From: Platerodrilus igneus
Taxonomy: Eukaryota; Arthropoda; Insecta; Coleoptera; Lycidae
Reading direction: 5' to 3'
DNA: 64,000 bases
NCBI GenBank assembly: GCA_036346225.1
Contig: JARFIW010000835.1
Coordinates: 496,001-560,000 of the forward strand
The translations under genes were made by a program, and so were the position numbers. The notes under the pieces are model-generated. The model saw only the letters and a list, made by a program, of their open reading frames with translations. It did not search any database and had not been told where the DNA came from. Shown here in pieces: positions 19,866-30,479 of this stretch. The first letter of the stretch is position 1. Each line of letters opens with the position of its first letter.

Positions 19866-20478
19866 AGTAATTATAGATACTGATAACGAAACCGAGACAA
19901 ACAAAATTTTAAACCATGCAACCCTAAAACAAACTATAAATTGCGAAAAACCGCGCAAGAAAAAACCCTTAGTTATTATATACGACATACCAACGTACCT
20001 GAAAGATCAAGACGTGACAGATTTAATTTATACTCAAAACCTTGAACACCTAATTAACAGAGAGGATTTTAATAGGGACTTTCAACTTAGTTTCAAAACA
20101 GGACGGAAAAACAAACCGACTCAACATCATGTTGCGACGGTAAGTGGCAAAGTGAGGAATATATTAATAAATCTAGGGAAACTCTATATCGAATATCGCT
20201 GTGTTACAGTGAAAGACTTTTTAGTAATACCCAAATGCCTACGATGTCTCGATCTAGGACACGTCACGAAACATTATACACGCACCACCGATACATGTGG
20301 ACACTGTGGGGAAGAAGACTCCAAGCACAAAAGGGCAGACTGCCCCAAGCACGAACAACCCTCAGTTTGCATACCATGCTTAAAACGTAACAAAAAGTGC
20401 GCTTCTAACCCTAAAGATTGCCCAACCCACAAAATGTTAATGGACAGACTCATACAAAAAACCGACTATGGACAGTAA
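19858..20478 (+). pseudogene. R1-type ORF1 (gag-like, zinc knuckles), 5'-truncated
   Basis: Open frame with no ATG at its 5' end; the GTG at 20014 is not a credible start. It contains the 'PLVIIYDIPTYL' block (19966) usual before the conserved core, then a run of cysteine knuckles: CLRCLDLGHVTKHY, CGHCGEEDSKHKRADC, and CIPCLKRNKKC. In the first knuckle the final Cys is Tyr, so it is probably non-functional. In R1-clade elements this protein packages element RNA with ORF2 protein. The stop (20476-20478) overlaps the ORF2 ATG by 11 bases, suggesting coupled translation by termination-reinitiation. Confidence 0.88.
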
Positions 20479-21430
20479 ACCTAACCAACCTAAACACAAA
20501 CCACCCTCACAAATTCAAAGGGACAAAGCAAGGGCAATCACGTATCGACAACATCTTCAACAAACACTACAAGAAAATATGCACACAGACAAAATAGAAA
20601 CCCACCCACAAACGGAATACGAACCTACACTTACACACAACATTTTCACACAAACACAAGCAACAACCAGAATGCAGCATAAATACCTATTACCCCTAAT
20701 GGACAACGGAAAGATCAGAATTGGTCAAATAAATGCCATGCACTGTGCAACTGTAATGAAAGAGCTTAGACAACTAGCTGAAACCTTACGATTACATGCA
20801 CTTTTTATACAGGAACCTTATCTGGTGCATGGGAAGATTCCAAGCATGCCAGCCAGGGCAAGACAAATACATACAGGTAGAAACCCACAAACGGCAGTGG
20901 TCATTTTTGATCCCACATTGACAATTACGACAATCCAACGATACAGCGGAGAACACTGCACATGTCTGGAGGTCTCAAACGGTCGGATTGGAAAGTTGAT
21001 CTTGGTAACAAGCTACTTCCAGTACAGACTGGATTCCCAGCCGTACATAAACAACATACGCAACATATTACATACTTGCAATAACAAACCAATAGTTATT
21101 ATGGCAGACGTAAATGGAAAATCTCCAATGTGGTACAGTTCCCTCACGGACGAACGCGGAGAACAAGTCGTAAACTTGATTAACGAACTACAACTCGAAG
21201 TAATCAATCTTCCTAATAACCCATCCACATACAACACCCATGCAGAAACAGGAACAAACATAGACGTTACACTGACAAATGGGCTGGCGTACAACTACAT
21301 ACAAGACTGGCAGGTATTAGAACACCAAACCGTTAGTGACCACAACGTAATCACGTTCAACATTGACATGACAACCAGGTTATTTGACACACCACAAAAT
21401 TTCACCAATGTACAACAATACAAAATATGA
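20468..21430 (+). pseudogene. R1-type ORF2, endonuclease part
   Basis: Starts at ATG 20468, overlapping the ORF1 stop. After about 80 residues of Gln/Thr-rich leader comes an APE-like endonuclease with intact catalytic blocks: IGQINAMH, FIQEPY (20805), IMADVNGKSPMWYS (21098) and VSDHNVITF (21334). This domain nicks target DNA to prime reverse transcription. The frame ends at TGA 21428-21430, just before 'NANWNKPRDTF', which continues the protein, so this stop is a lesion that separates endonuclease from RT. Confidence 0.88.
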
Positions 21431-22973
21431 AATGCAAATTGGAACAAACCGAGGGACACATTTGTACCCCCACAAGATATAAGATCAGATGAAAACGTTC
21501 ACGAGTATACAAAACTACTCACCAACACAATATACGCACAATAGAGCAAGTGCTTCCAAAACAACGGAAAACACGACACACAAAGACAATTCAATGGACA
21601 AGACGCTTACAAAACCTAAAAATGGAAACACAGCGAGCGAGAAAAAGCTACCAAAACTCCCTAACACTGGCCGAGAGAGCATACCACCTAACAAATTGTC
21701 GGCAATTAAAAGACATACCAAAAAGAACTGACTGACATGAAGAGAAGGTCATGGGAATTATTCGTAGAAAGACACTTACAAACTGACGCCTGGGGAATGC
21801 CCTATAAAATCACTCAGGGTAAAATCAAACCACCGATGACTTATTCAACTTTAATAAAACAAGACGGTACATACACAAAAGACCGGGCTGAAACTGCGAC
21901 ACTGCTATTACAAACACTTTTGCCTGATGACAACGTTCGAGACGGTACTAACGAACAACGACTCAGACGACAAGGAGTAATCGACAGAAACCACGTAGGT
22001 AACCGACCATAGAACAGACAAGACGACAACTTAGATCCTTTTACAGAAGACGCAGTGAGATACGCACTATGCCAATCGAAAAGCAGGAAAGCACCCGGAC
22101 CGGACGGAATTCTTGCGGAGATTGGCATAGCGCTACAAGATAAGTTAACACCGACGCTAACAGCACTGTACAATGAATGCATACGATAAGCTGTTTTTCC
22201 GAACATCTGGAAAAAGGCGAATGTCGTGATTATCATTAAAGGGAAAGGTAAAGACCCCAAACAACCGGGCTCTTACCGACCCATACGCCTTTTGAACACG
22301 CTAAGAAGAACGCATGGAAAACTATTATGTAAACAAATGCAGGACCACAGACAAATCACAGGAGTACATCCAAGACAATACGGCTTTACAGAAAACAAAT
22401 CAACCGAGGACGCCATAAACCAAGCAATACACACCATCAAGCAATCACACAAAAAATACGTCCTATTAATATTAGTGGACATAGAAGGTGCATTTAATAA
22501 CCTTTGGTGGCCTTCAATTTTTACAAGACTTACGACCATAAACTGTCCATCACAACTATACCACTCTTTCAGGAGCTACTGCAGGGACAGGTATGTAACC
22601 CTACAAAGCACGGAGAGCATTACCAAACATATAAACAAAGGTTGCCCGCAGGGCTCCATATGCAGGCCCCTATTTTGGAATATTGTAATGGATGAACTCC
22701 TGGAAAAGCTGGACACCGTTGACGAAGTGTTGTCGACGATTGCATACGCCAACGACATCTTGCTAGTGGTTGAAGGCAATTCCAGAAGGGAAATCGAACG
22801 TAAAGCTAACATCGCCCTTACCCATACACAAAATTGGTGCAAAATCAACAAAATGACCATAACACCACAAAAAACTACATACCTTGTGATGAAGCGAACC
22901 CTGGCAAGGGACCCCACCATCAACCTAGATGGTGTAAATATAAGTAGAACCCAAAACACAAAATATCTGGGCT
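21431..22973 (+). pseudogene. R1-type ORF2, reverse transcriptase part (inactive)
   Basis: Continues ORF2 in several frames: linker ('KMETQRARKSYQNSLTLAER', 21627), 'DAWGMPYKI' and 'LLPDD', 'SRKAPGPDGI' (22082), a stop within 'CIR*AVFPN' (22186), 'GSYRPIRLLNT' (22268), 'LVDIEGAFNNLWWP' (22472) and 'GCPQGSICRPLFWN' (22642). The palm motif is YANDI at 22743 instead of YADD, a lost metal-binding Asp that alone should kill polymerase activity. The open frame at 22226-22975 covers most of the RT and ends at a TAA within 'KYLG*TL'. Confidence 0.9.
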
Positions 22974-23803
22974 AAACATTAGACAAAAAACAGAATTACT
23001 CTGCACATATAAACACCGTCTGTGCAAGTGCAACTTTTGCAATGCAGAATATTGCAGCGCTGGCGCAAAGGACTTATAAGATACCACTTAATTGCGTAAT
23101 GCTATATCTCAACAGTGTGCTTGGTGCTATGGTATCATACGCCGCGAGCGCGTGGGGACATCGCCTTAACACAATCAAACCTAGACAAAAATTAACAGTA
23201 CACAACGAAGTGTTTTACTGCGACTGACGGGGGCTTATGGAACTACCGCACATGATGCACTTCATGTACTGGTGGGAACTATGCCCTTGGACCTAGTAGT
23301 GAAACAGCGTGCAGCAATATACAATTTTACACACAATGACGACCAACAACTACAACGCATCTTAAACACAAACCAACTGCCACGACAAAGACGGAAATAA
23401 AGAACTACATACTTGCAGAATGGCAGACAAGATGGGATCAAAGCACAACCGGTAGAAGGGTATACACAATGATCCCAAATATTAAAGACCGCCTAAAAGC
23501 CAAATACCTGGTGCCCAGTTGGGGATTTATTTATTACCTAACTAGCCACGGACCCTATCCAATATACAGAGAACGCATGAACTTAGTTGACAACAACATA
23601 TGCACGTGCGGAGAAATAGGAACACCGGAACATATAGTATTCGAGTGTAATGATTTACAACCGTACCTGTACGCACATAGACAAACATTATTAAGCAAGA
23701 CCCTACACCAGATGATTTGGAACGAAAACCTCTTTCCACACTTAAATGCACTCACACAAAAAACCACGGCACTCATCCACCAACGTTATCTTGACGGATA
23801 AAA
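22974..23803 (+). pseudogene. R1-type ORF2, C-terminal region with zinc motif
   Basis: After the TAA the protein resumes ('NYSAHINTVC', 'VSYAASAWGH' near 23135), shifts frame near 23222 ('TGAYGTTAHDALHVL') and again near 23399. It ends in an open frame (23469-23801) with 'SHGPYPIYRER' and a CxCx8Hx4C motif, CTCGEIGTPEHIVFEC, the usual ORF2 C-terminal nucleic-acid-binding zinc motif. The natural stop is TAA at 23799-23801. Confidence 0.85.
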
Positions 23804-23968
23804 GACACAAACAAAACTACCCGGACAGAGACATAAAAGTACCACCTCTCCTTGGACCGAGGCTCTGCCCCGGAGACCGGAGACCGATTTCTTGGAATTC
23901 CAAGAGCTCTGCTCTTGACGACCAGAGGCAACAAGATCATTAACCCGACTTTGAAACGATCCAACCCC

Positions 23969-24003
23969 CTAATATGTAGAATTTGCATGCTTCTACATAT
24001 TAG
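23969..24003 (+). ncRNA. perfect stem-loop in LINE 3' UTR
   Basis: CTAATATGTAGAA, 9-base loop TTTGCATGC, then the exact complement (13-bp stem). It sits about 170 bases after the ORF2 stop, near the presumed 3' end, where many LINEs carry an RT-recognition hairpin. That role is inferred. Confidence 0.75.
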
Positions 24004-24344
24004 CAACCCTGTCTCTCACAAATAATAACCAACGGTAGAAGTATAAGTTAATTTTAAGTAGTAGAATAGGAAATTTCTTTTCTTTTTAACAAACTCTAAC
24101 TTTTAAGAACTTACACATACCCGAGGCAAACAATACAGCAAACAAATCCTTTCCTCTGAAAGAACCTAATTTTTTATTTATATAACAGTATAAGTTCAAA
24201 CATGTACAAAATTATACTAATTCATTCCAAGCTTTTAGTAACCTGGGCAAACATAAACACACATTAACATTTCAAACACACTTCACACACACACACAAAC
24301 ACACAAAACACCTCTTATGCACTGTGCAAACACAAAACACCATT

Positions 24345-24507
24345 CACACACTTACATTGCCTTTTCAACATCTGGATTTCCGGCTGATAAGGCAACATCC
24401 GTCGAGCGTTCCTCTTTGAAGATTGGGATATCCGGCTTCCGATGGTCCTGGTCCTAAAGGGGGAACGTAACACGGATACCAACATTTCACACAACACACA
24501 TACACAC

Positions 24508-24541
<34 letters not shown>

Positions 24542-24740
24542 TACACACACACACACACACACACCTAAACACATGCTTCCATTGCCTTTTCAACATTTGG
24601 ATTTCCGGGTGCCGATGGTCCGGACTGACAAGGCAATGTCCGTTGTGCGTTCTTCCTTGACGACTGGGATATCCGGCTGCCGATGGTCCTGGTCCTAGAG
24701 GAGGAACGTAACACGGACCAACATCACACACAACACACAT
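24345..24740. repeat. two-copy block with (CT)n and (CA)n microsatellites
   Basis: The blocks 24355-24490 and 24583-24722 share 'TTGCCTTTTCAACAT', 'GGATTTCCGG', 'GATATCCGGCT' and 'GATGGTCCTGGTCCTA' then 'GGAACGTAACACGGA'. They are separated by (CT)n (24511-24538) and (CA)n (24540-24565). Frames here are read through microsatellite and are not genes. Period about 226. Confidence 0.8.
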
Positions 24741-24779
24741 ACCCCCCCACACACATACACACATAACACATGATGGTTA

Positions 24780-25430
24780 CTTTCTGTGGGGAAGCCAGGT
24801 CTGCTTAAATTTCAGGTAGCAGACTACTGAAACGTTGGAACAAATAAATAAACAAATAAAATAAATAATCATTCCTAGTATGTTTTCAAGCTGATTTCTG
24901 ATGAAACTACTTTGGAGTTTGGTATCATGCTGTTATTTACTATTGTTATCCTTGCTGGACTTTTAGCTTGTCTGTTGTTTTGTGTAGATAAAGCTTTTGG
25001 AGAATTATACAAAAATAAATGATGTAACACGAGTGCTGTTTTCGTTTATGTATTTATTTAAACTCAACTTTGAAAGTGAGTTTTCTTATCAAAGCGCTTA
25101 TTGTTTCAGCGTAATTGCATGCAGATTTACTAGGTTTTATCTTATCTTCTGTGTATTTATTTTATAACACATTGAACACTCCTCAACGTAGTTTAATTTC
25201 ATGTATGATTATTTCTCTGCTGAATACGCGTTCTATTATTGGAAGATATGCTTACTGGCATTGATTAAAGTTAATTACGGTCCATATACAGGATGTTAAA
25301 TGCTTGCTATTTACATAATGTGCAAATTATTTATTTTCCTGATAAGTAAATGCAGCTTTCTGATTCCCATTGCTATTCACAGTTACTACGCGACCCTTAC
25401 TACTCAATATGCCCTAAACAACCCCTTATC
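24780..25430. other. no recognised feature
   Basis: AT-rich intergenic-looking sequence; no supported coding or RNA feature. Confidence 0.4.
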
Positions 25431-25523
25431 ACAGCAATATATATATATATTGAAATACATATAGGATGAAATTACAATTCAAACTTTTATGTAAAACCTA
25501 AATAATCGTTTCAAATCGAGCTA

Positions 25524-26737
25524 TGCGAAGGGTGCTCGGTATGTATTGCTAGGTGCGATCTGACGTTTCTAACCTAATGTTTGATATTTTTGACAGAATA
25601 CATACTTACACCATTTTGCCATGTGAACACCATTTGTTTTGTTTTGATTGAGTTGAAAGTTTCGTCTCGGTCAAAAAATGGAATTACTCGTGAACATTTT
25701 AGTTGCGATGATTTTTTACGATTTCTGAGGTGGATTATTTTTACAACAATGTCTAAATCAAGTTATTTCGACTTTTGGAGAAGAAGCTCCAATTAAAACC
25801 ACTGTATATCGTTGGTATAGTGAACTTAATCGCGGTCGTAGTTCGCTAAAAGGTCGTTCAAAATCGGCTGTTGTCCAAAGAACATCGATGCTGTGCGCAA
25901 ACTGATAATGCATAATCGTTATGTGACTTATCATGAGATTCGGGCATCCCTAGGCATTAGAATGACAAGTATACATTCAACATTACAGGAGCATTTCTCT
26001 TTGATAAAGCTATGTGCGCGTTGAATCTCACATAATTTGACAATTGCTCAAAAAAGGACTCGTGTCGATTGGTGGCAAGAAAAGTTCAAAAAATACGATT
26101 GCGCTGCTTCAAATGCAGTATAAAACATCTACACAGGTGACGAATCTTTAATTTATTCGTATGAACTCGAAAGTAAACAGCAGTCGACCGTATGTGTCTG
26201 CCAAGATAAACGAAATCCAACAAAAGTTGTTCGCACTCAAAGAACTTCGATGAAAATGGTTGACCGTTACTTTAGAGGATCGTAGAACAGTTAATTCTGC
26301 TTGGTATACAACCATTTGTTTGCCACAAGTTTTCGGAGAAAGAAGAAAAATAAACCGACGACGCCGAATCATTCTCTATCATGACAATGCGAGCTCTCAC
26401 ACATTGGCTCAAACAAGTGACTATTTGAGCAGTCAAAACATCGAGTTGATGGGTCATTCGCCGTATAGTCCTGATTTGGCATCTAATGTTTCATTTTGTG
26501 AAGAACAAACTACGTAGACAACGATTTTCAACACCAGAAGAGGCGGTTGATGCGTTCAAAGTCCATGTTTTGGAGATTCTCAATCGGAATAGAAAAAAAA
26601 TGCTATGAAAATTGGTTCCAACGTATGCAAAAGTGTATGAGTCATTGTGGAGAATATTGTAAAAAACAGTAAAGAAATTTTCACAGCTTAAGTTTTGTTT
26701 TTGTTACTTATTCCCGATACATATCAAGCGCCCCTTG
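25524..26737 (+). mobile_element. mariner element (degraded)
   Basis: Ends are imperfect inverted repeats: 'GAAGGGTGCTCGGTATGTAT' at 25527 against the complement of 'ATACATATCAAGCGCCCCTT' at 26717. TA flanks both sides (25522-25523, 26738-26739). Outside the TA pair, 'CGAGCTA' and 'AATCGAAAGAAAG' join to give the arm sequence seen at 6957-6978, so the insertion site is in an inverted-repeat element. Length 1214 bp. Confidence 0.88.
25675..26680 (+). pseudogene. mariner transposase (DD34D family, inactive)
   Basis: Pieces in several frames: 'STFGEEAPIKTTVYRWYSE' (25768) with the helix-turn-helix region, 'HNRYVTYHEI' (25914), 'TGDESLIY' with the first Asp near 26136, 'LEDRRTVNSAWYTTICLP' (26269), 'YHDNASSH' with the second Asp near 26380, and 'SPDLASNVSF' near 26468, where family members read APNDFF. 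The third catalytic Asp position is Val here. Several indels and stops (for example TGA at 25728) also break it. Typical arthropod mariner, long dead. Confidence 0.88.
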
Positions 26738-26864
26738 TAAATCGAAAGAAAGAAATTATATGGTCTCTGACTGTCAATAACCGGTTAGATTTGAAATAGT
26801 CATGTAGGTTTTGCTTAAACACCTAGGTTATAATTTCACTTTATTAACAGATATTGTAGTATTA

Positions 26865-27815
26865 AAATATCAACGTGTCTCAATTTAAGTTTCAGTTTAC
26901 ATTAATCACAGGTACTTTTTCTAAAAATTTGTTTAATGTCTTTACTCTTCTTTTGAATAAAGAAATAAATAAAAAATTCGGCAGCGTATAAGAATGCAAT
27001 ATCTTTATGTAAATTGTTTTTGCAAAGTCTATATATTAACAACTCTTAAAACTGTTTTTCCTTTTCAAAAATTGTGTGCCATTATTAATTTTAGACAAAA
27101 ACAGGCTTATCCAAGATCTCCAACGTTCCCGATAATAAAATTATAATCGAAGCTTTCATAGTTTTAAAACTAATCTAAGTCTAAACGGAAGGAGGATGCT
27201 GCAAACCAATCATTTGCATATGAATAGAGTTTTTATGATGCATCATCTACGTATAATTTGAAAATAATAGACAAGAACTGACACTGAATCGACAAAATTA
27301 GGTGCACTGATCTTAAACGGTTTTAAATTGTTGGTTCTGAAATGATATTCATTTTCTGATTTAGGTTAGTTATAACGGGGTCTGTATTATTATTTAATTT
27401 TTTACTAAAATTGTTCCCTTCTCTAAGCCTTTTAGTGGTTGAACTTTATAATTTCGTCAGTGATTACTACGTTATTTTAATGGTTTTGCTTTACGAGACC
27501 TTAAACAATTTTGCACGTTTCTCATTGAAGATAAAATTTGTTAGGATGTATTCAAATATCATAGAACCGCAACATTTTTATAAAAGGAAGTTTATATGTA
27601 ATTAGTTATGTGACTGCATGTGAACAAAGAAATAACAATGTAGAATTTCATGCACCGGTTGAATCTGAGCGAGTAGCACATTTTTGGACAACAAACTTCT
27701 TGGTGGAACAAACTGGAGTGTTAATTGATCGTATATTACAATTCTACACAAGGTAAACCAATAAAAAGGCTTTTCAAGGAGTCCAGAGAATGCAACAATC
27801 TATATTCCAAATTTC
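26865..27815. other. no recognised feature
   Basis: AT-rich with no convincing coding sequence; the frame at 27411-27605 has no recognisable motif. Confidence 0.4.
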
Positions 27816-27820
27816 TTCCG

Positions 27821-27935
27821 GGCGCGCGCGCGCGCGCGTACGTACGTGCACACGTGCGCATGTGCGCGCCCACGTGCGTGGGTGCGTGCCTGCGTACGTG
27901 CGTGCGTACTTGCGTGCGTGCGTGTGTGCGTACTA
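27821..27935. repeat. GC-rich alternating purine-pyrimidine tract
   Basis: (CG)n then (CGTA), (GTGC) and (GCGT) repeats, about 115 bases of almost strict purine-pyrimidine alternation in an AT-rich setting. Such sequence favours Z-DNA. The overlapping frames rich in Ala/Arg/Cys/Val on both strands are microsatellite translation, not genes. Confidence 0.8.
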
Positions 27936-27996
27936 CTGACTTTACCAATAGCGAGGTTTGTGTTTTTGCCCAAAAAATTTCAATGGCTGCGAGATA

Positions 27997-28570
27997 AGTT
28001 TTGGGCCTCTGGAAGCGGCTTTTTAAAAAAGCTTCTTCAAAAATTCTTCTCTCAAATTTATTTTATACAGAAATTACAAGAATCATTTTAATTACAAGTA
28101 CGTTATATGCAGTAACGTGTGGAGATCGAAATAATTCTAAGTTGGCTTTCACTAATTAAATAAACTAAAATTACGATGAGTAGCTGAACTACCAACAATG
28201 TTAAAGTTGTGAAGCTCTAGACTGACTGGCCATCTTGGGCTCTCGAAAGTATTTATGCTGCCCCTACCCCTCACATTGCTTATGGAAACTGCAGAGTTCA
28301 TGTTTGCTATTTCTTTATTCGATACAAATTATTACATTTTAATTATCTTAATTTTAACAATAAGTCCCTTACAATCCATTATGACCTGCACCTGCAGTGT
28401 CATGTTATGTCTGGAATACAAAGTATTCACATCCGTTCTCATGTCTGGTTTATGAACTTCCATTAACCTTTTGTAATATGTCCTTCAATTTACACATTGT
28501 AACAATCTAACTTACGATTTAATAATTCTATTTGATTACATATATATCCTAATTTGGGGGATATGTAGCT
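27997..28570 (-). repeat. 3' LTR of errantivirus-like element
   Basis: Minus strand from 'AGCTACATATCCCCC' (28570) to 'AGGCCCAAAACT' (27997), 574 bp. It matches 32766-33902 once the insertion there is removed. The upstream purines 'CAGGAGG' (28571-28577 complement) are the likely polypurine tract. The env stop (28536-28538) lies inside the LTR. Confidence 0.85.
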
Positions 28571-30235
28571 CCTCCTGACGTAGATGAAAATTAAGGGTTT
28601 TACCTAATTTTGAAAACTTCATTGTCCCTAAGGTTTCATTTATCATTTCTTTATTTACCTTTGTTTCTTGTTTCTTATGACTAAAATTTGTTTCTTTGTT
28701 TCTATATCTAAGATACATTTTGTACAATAAATACATAGTTAATAAAATGATTACAATAATTACTAAAATTGTCCAAACACTTATGTCGTCGTAATGTAGT
28801 TTTGGCACTTTTAATTCACTTAAATGTTCTTTGTAATTGTCCATTAACTTTACGGCTTGGTTGAGGTCATTTAGGTCTAGGTGCTCTAGTTGCATTATTT
28901 TCTTGCCGATTTCGTCGTCTTCGGGTTATGTAATTTTGAACTGTAGTTCTGGTAAATTTGCAAATATCTTCGTTACTGTTTAGTCTTTTTATACTCGAAT
29001 AATTTCGTTTTTCAATTTTAAATAGCAATCTTCTTTTATGGTGATTATTTTACTTCCAATTAATGTTAAATTATTTTCGTCTTGGTTGCAATGGGTGGTT
29101 GCTATTACTTCTTGTGGAAATACAGCAATCCATTTGTTGTCTGTAACTTTTTGAATTTTCATACTCGTAATTTGTACTGGTTTTAGATCACAATTCTCAT
29201 AGTGATTAGAGAATCTTAACAATTGTACTTCACAGGGACTATCTGCTTGAATAGCTGTTGTCGTTAATGAGTAACATAAATATTGACATGGTGCTATATC
29301 TTTGCATTTTTCATTCGTGAAGCCATACCTAAGTTCATTTCTAAGTTTTAACGATAATAACTTGATACTTGCTAGTAACTTTCATGGGCAAAGCAAATAA
29401 ATGATAATAATTATAAGTGTTACTCTCTATAATGGGGTTTTCTATTAAAAACGTAATTTTATTGTTTTTTACATAACCTTTTACTATGGATATTTTTTTA
29501 AATATAATTATATTAGATTCTGTTACTTCAAAGGGTAGTTTACTATTAGTTATAAGTGATCTAATTCGTAGTAATTCATTTAATAAATCCATTGGTTCTA
29601 TTATACTAGTGTGTAATGTGTTTAGTTTAACAAATGTTACAGCGTTTTCTAGAGTGGCTAAAATGTGTTGGATTACAGTAAGGATTGATATCATTTAATT
29701 AAATATCGTGTTAAATCTGCATTCCTAGCATTGTAGTTTGCATGTTACCTTCAAGGGTTAGTATTCTATTGGTTATACTGTCTTGGTTTTTTACTAGCTT
29801 TCTTAACGTATCATTAAATTTTATTATTGTTGATTGAGTTAAAGATATTTGATTTCTAACAATGGTTTTTATGTCATTTTGGTTCTCAATTAGGTGTTGT
29901 ATGGCATTGTCATATCGTTCTGCATCTTAGTTGTCTGAATTGCCTGTGATAGCTTTTATAATACTACCTAATCCGTTAATAAGTCCTCTTTTTCGTCTTG
30001 TGACTTGATCTGTTGCTATTAATCTATTAAATTAATCTTCTGTGTTTCTTAAGATATTTCCGTTATACTGTTGTAACTAAGCATTTCTATCGCGTATTCT
30101 TTTCCGAATTTGGTTGTGTCCATTGATTGTTTCAGTCTGTAGTAATTGTCTTTAATTATATAAAATTCTTGTTTTAATTCTCTTAAATCAAATTTCTGTG
30201 CGAATGTTCAATAATCTATTGTGTTTTGCATACTT
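28536..30235 (-). pseudogene. errantivirus env-like gene (broken)
   Basis: Three open pieces on the minus strand, in order: 29694-29341 (N-side ectodomain part with 'NAVTFVKLNTLH' and 'MDLLNELLRIRS', a helical region), 29222-28989 (Cys-containing ectodomain), and 28895-28536 (C-terminal part). The last contains a coiled region ('DLNDLNQAVKLMDNYKEHL'), one hydrophobic membrane span ('WTILVIIVIILLTMYLLY', about residues 41-58) and a basic cytoplasmic tail. Layout and motifs fit the envelope fusion proteins of insect errantiviruses. Frameshifts and stops separate the pieces and upstream signal-peptide and cleavage regions are not intact. Confidence 0.78.
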
Positions 30236-30249
30236 CTCAATTTTATTGG

Positions 30250-30474
30250 TTACACCGGGGTTGTTTTTATTTTAAAGGGTTCTCTTTCTACAAAATCTAA
30301 ATAATATTTGTGTACGGTTCTGGGGCTAATTAAAGTTTTAGAAGATCTTGTGTCGATTAGCAATTTGAGTTCTGCGTGAGGTATTTCTATATAAGGTAAA
30401 ATTTGCTGATTGATGTTATTTAAATTAATTACGTTTGGTCGTATTTGAATCGGTTTAACTGAAAATTTGAGCAC
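30250..30474 (-). pseudogene. aspartic protease remnant of errantivirus-like pol
   Basis: Minus-strand piece with 'LKLLIDTRSSKTLIS' (near 30345), matching the retroviral-type protease active site D-T-G-S, here with Gly replaced by Arg. It ends 'EREPFKIKTTPV', the usual spacer before RT, but no RT follows. This marks the left edge of the pol deletion. Confidence 0.75.
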
Positions 30475-30479
30475 ACGTA

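Larger units (their letters stand above)
19858..24015 (+). mobile_element. R1-clade non-LTR retrotransposon, 5'-truncated
   Basis: ORF1 (zinc-knuckle protein), ORF2 (APE-type endonuclease, RT, C-terminal zinc motif) and a 3' UTR with a perfect hairpin lie in the right order and orientation. ORF1 is open to the 5' edge without an ATG, as expected from truncated target-primed insertion. Multiple stops and frameshifts in ORF2 make it inactive. No target duplication was identified. Confidence 0.9.
25440..26860. repeat. inverted-repeat element (relative of tRNA palindromes) with mariner inside
   Basis: The left part 25466-25523 ('GATGAAATTACAATTC', 'GTAAAACCTAAATAATCG', 'TTTCAAATCGAGCTA') is the inverted counterpart of 26790-26850 ('TAGATTTGAAATAGTCATG', 'GTTTTGCTTAAACACCTAGG', 'TTATAATTTCACTTTATTA'). 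Both resemble the outer arms of 6901-7260. A short (TA)n tract (25438-25450) abuts the left end. No tRNA-like core is visible; a mariner now occupies the inner part. Confidence 0.7.

Noticed and set aside
20014..20016. GTG start for R1-type ORF1
   Set aside because: The frame is open further 5' with conserved ORF1 sequence, and GTG starts are not expected in a eukaryote; the ORF is 5'-truncated.
24315..24764. Small Cys/Val-rich or Ser/Leu-rich ORFs
   Set aside because: They run through (CA)n and (CT)n microsatellites and a duplicated non-coding block.
27725..28091. Cys/Arg/Ala-rich frames on both strands
   Set aside because: They translate the (CG)/(GTGC) alternating tract; both strands are open because of the repeat, not coding selection.
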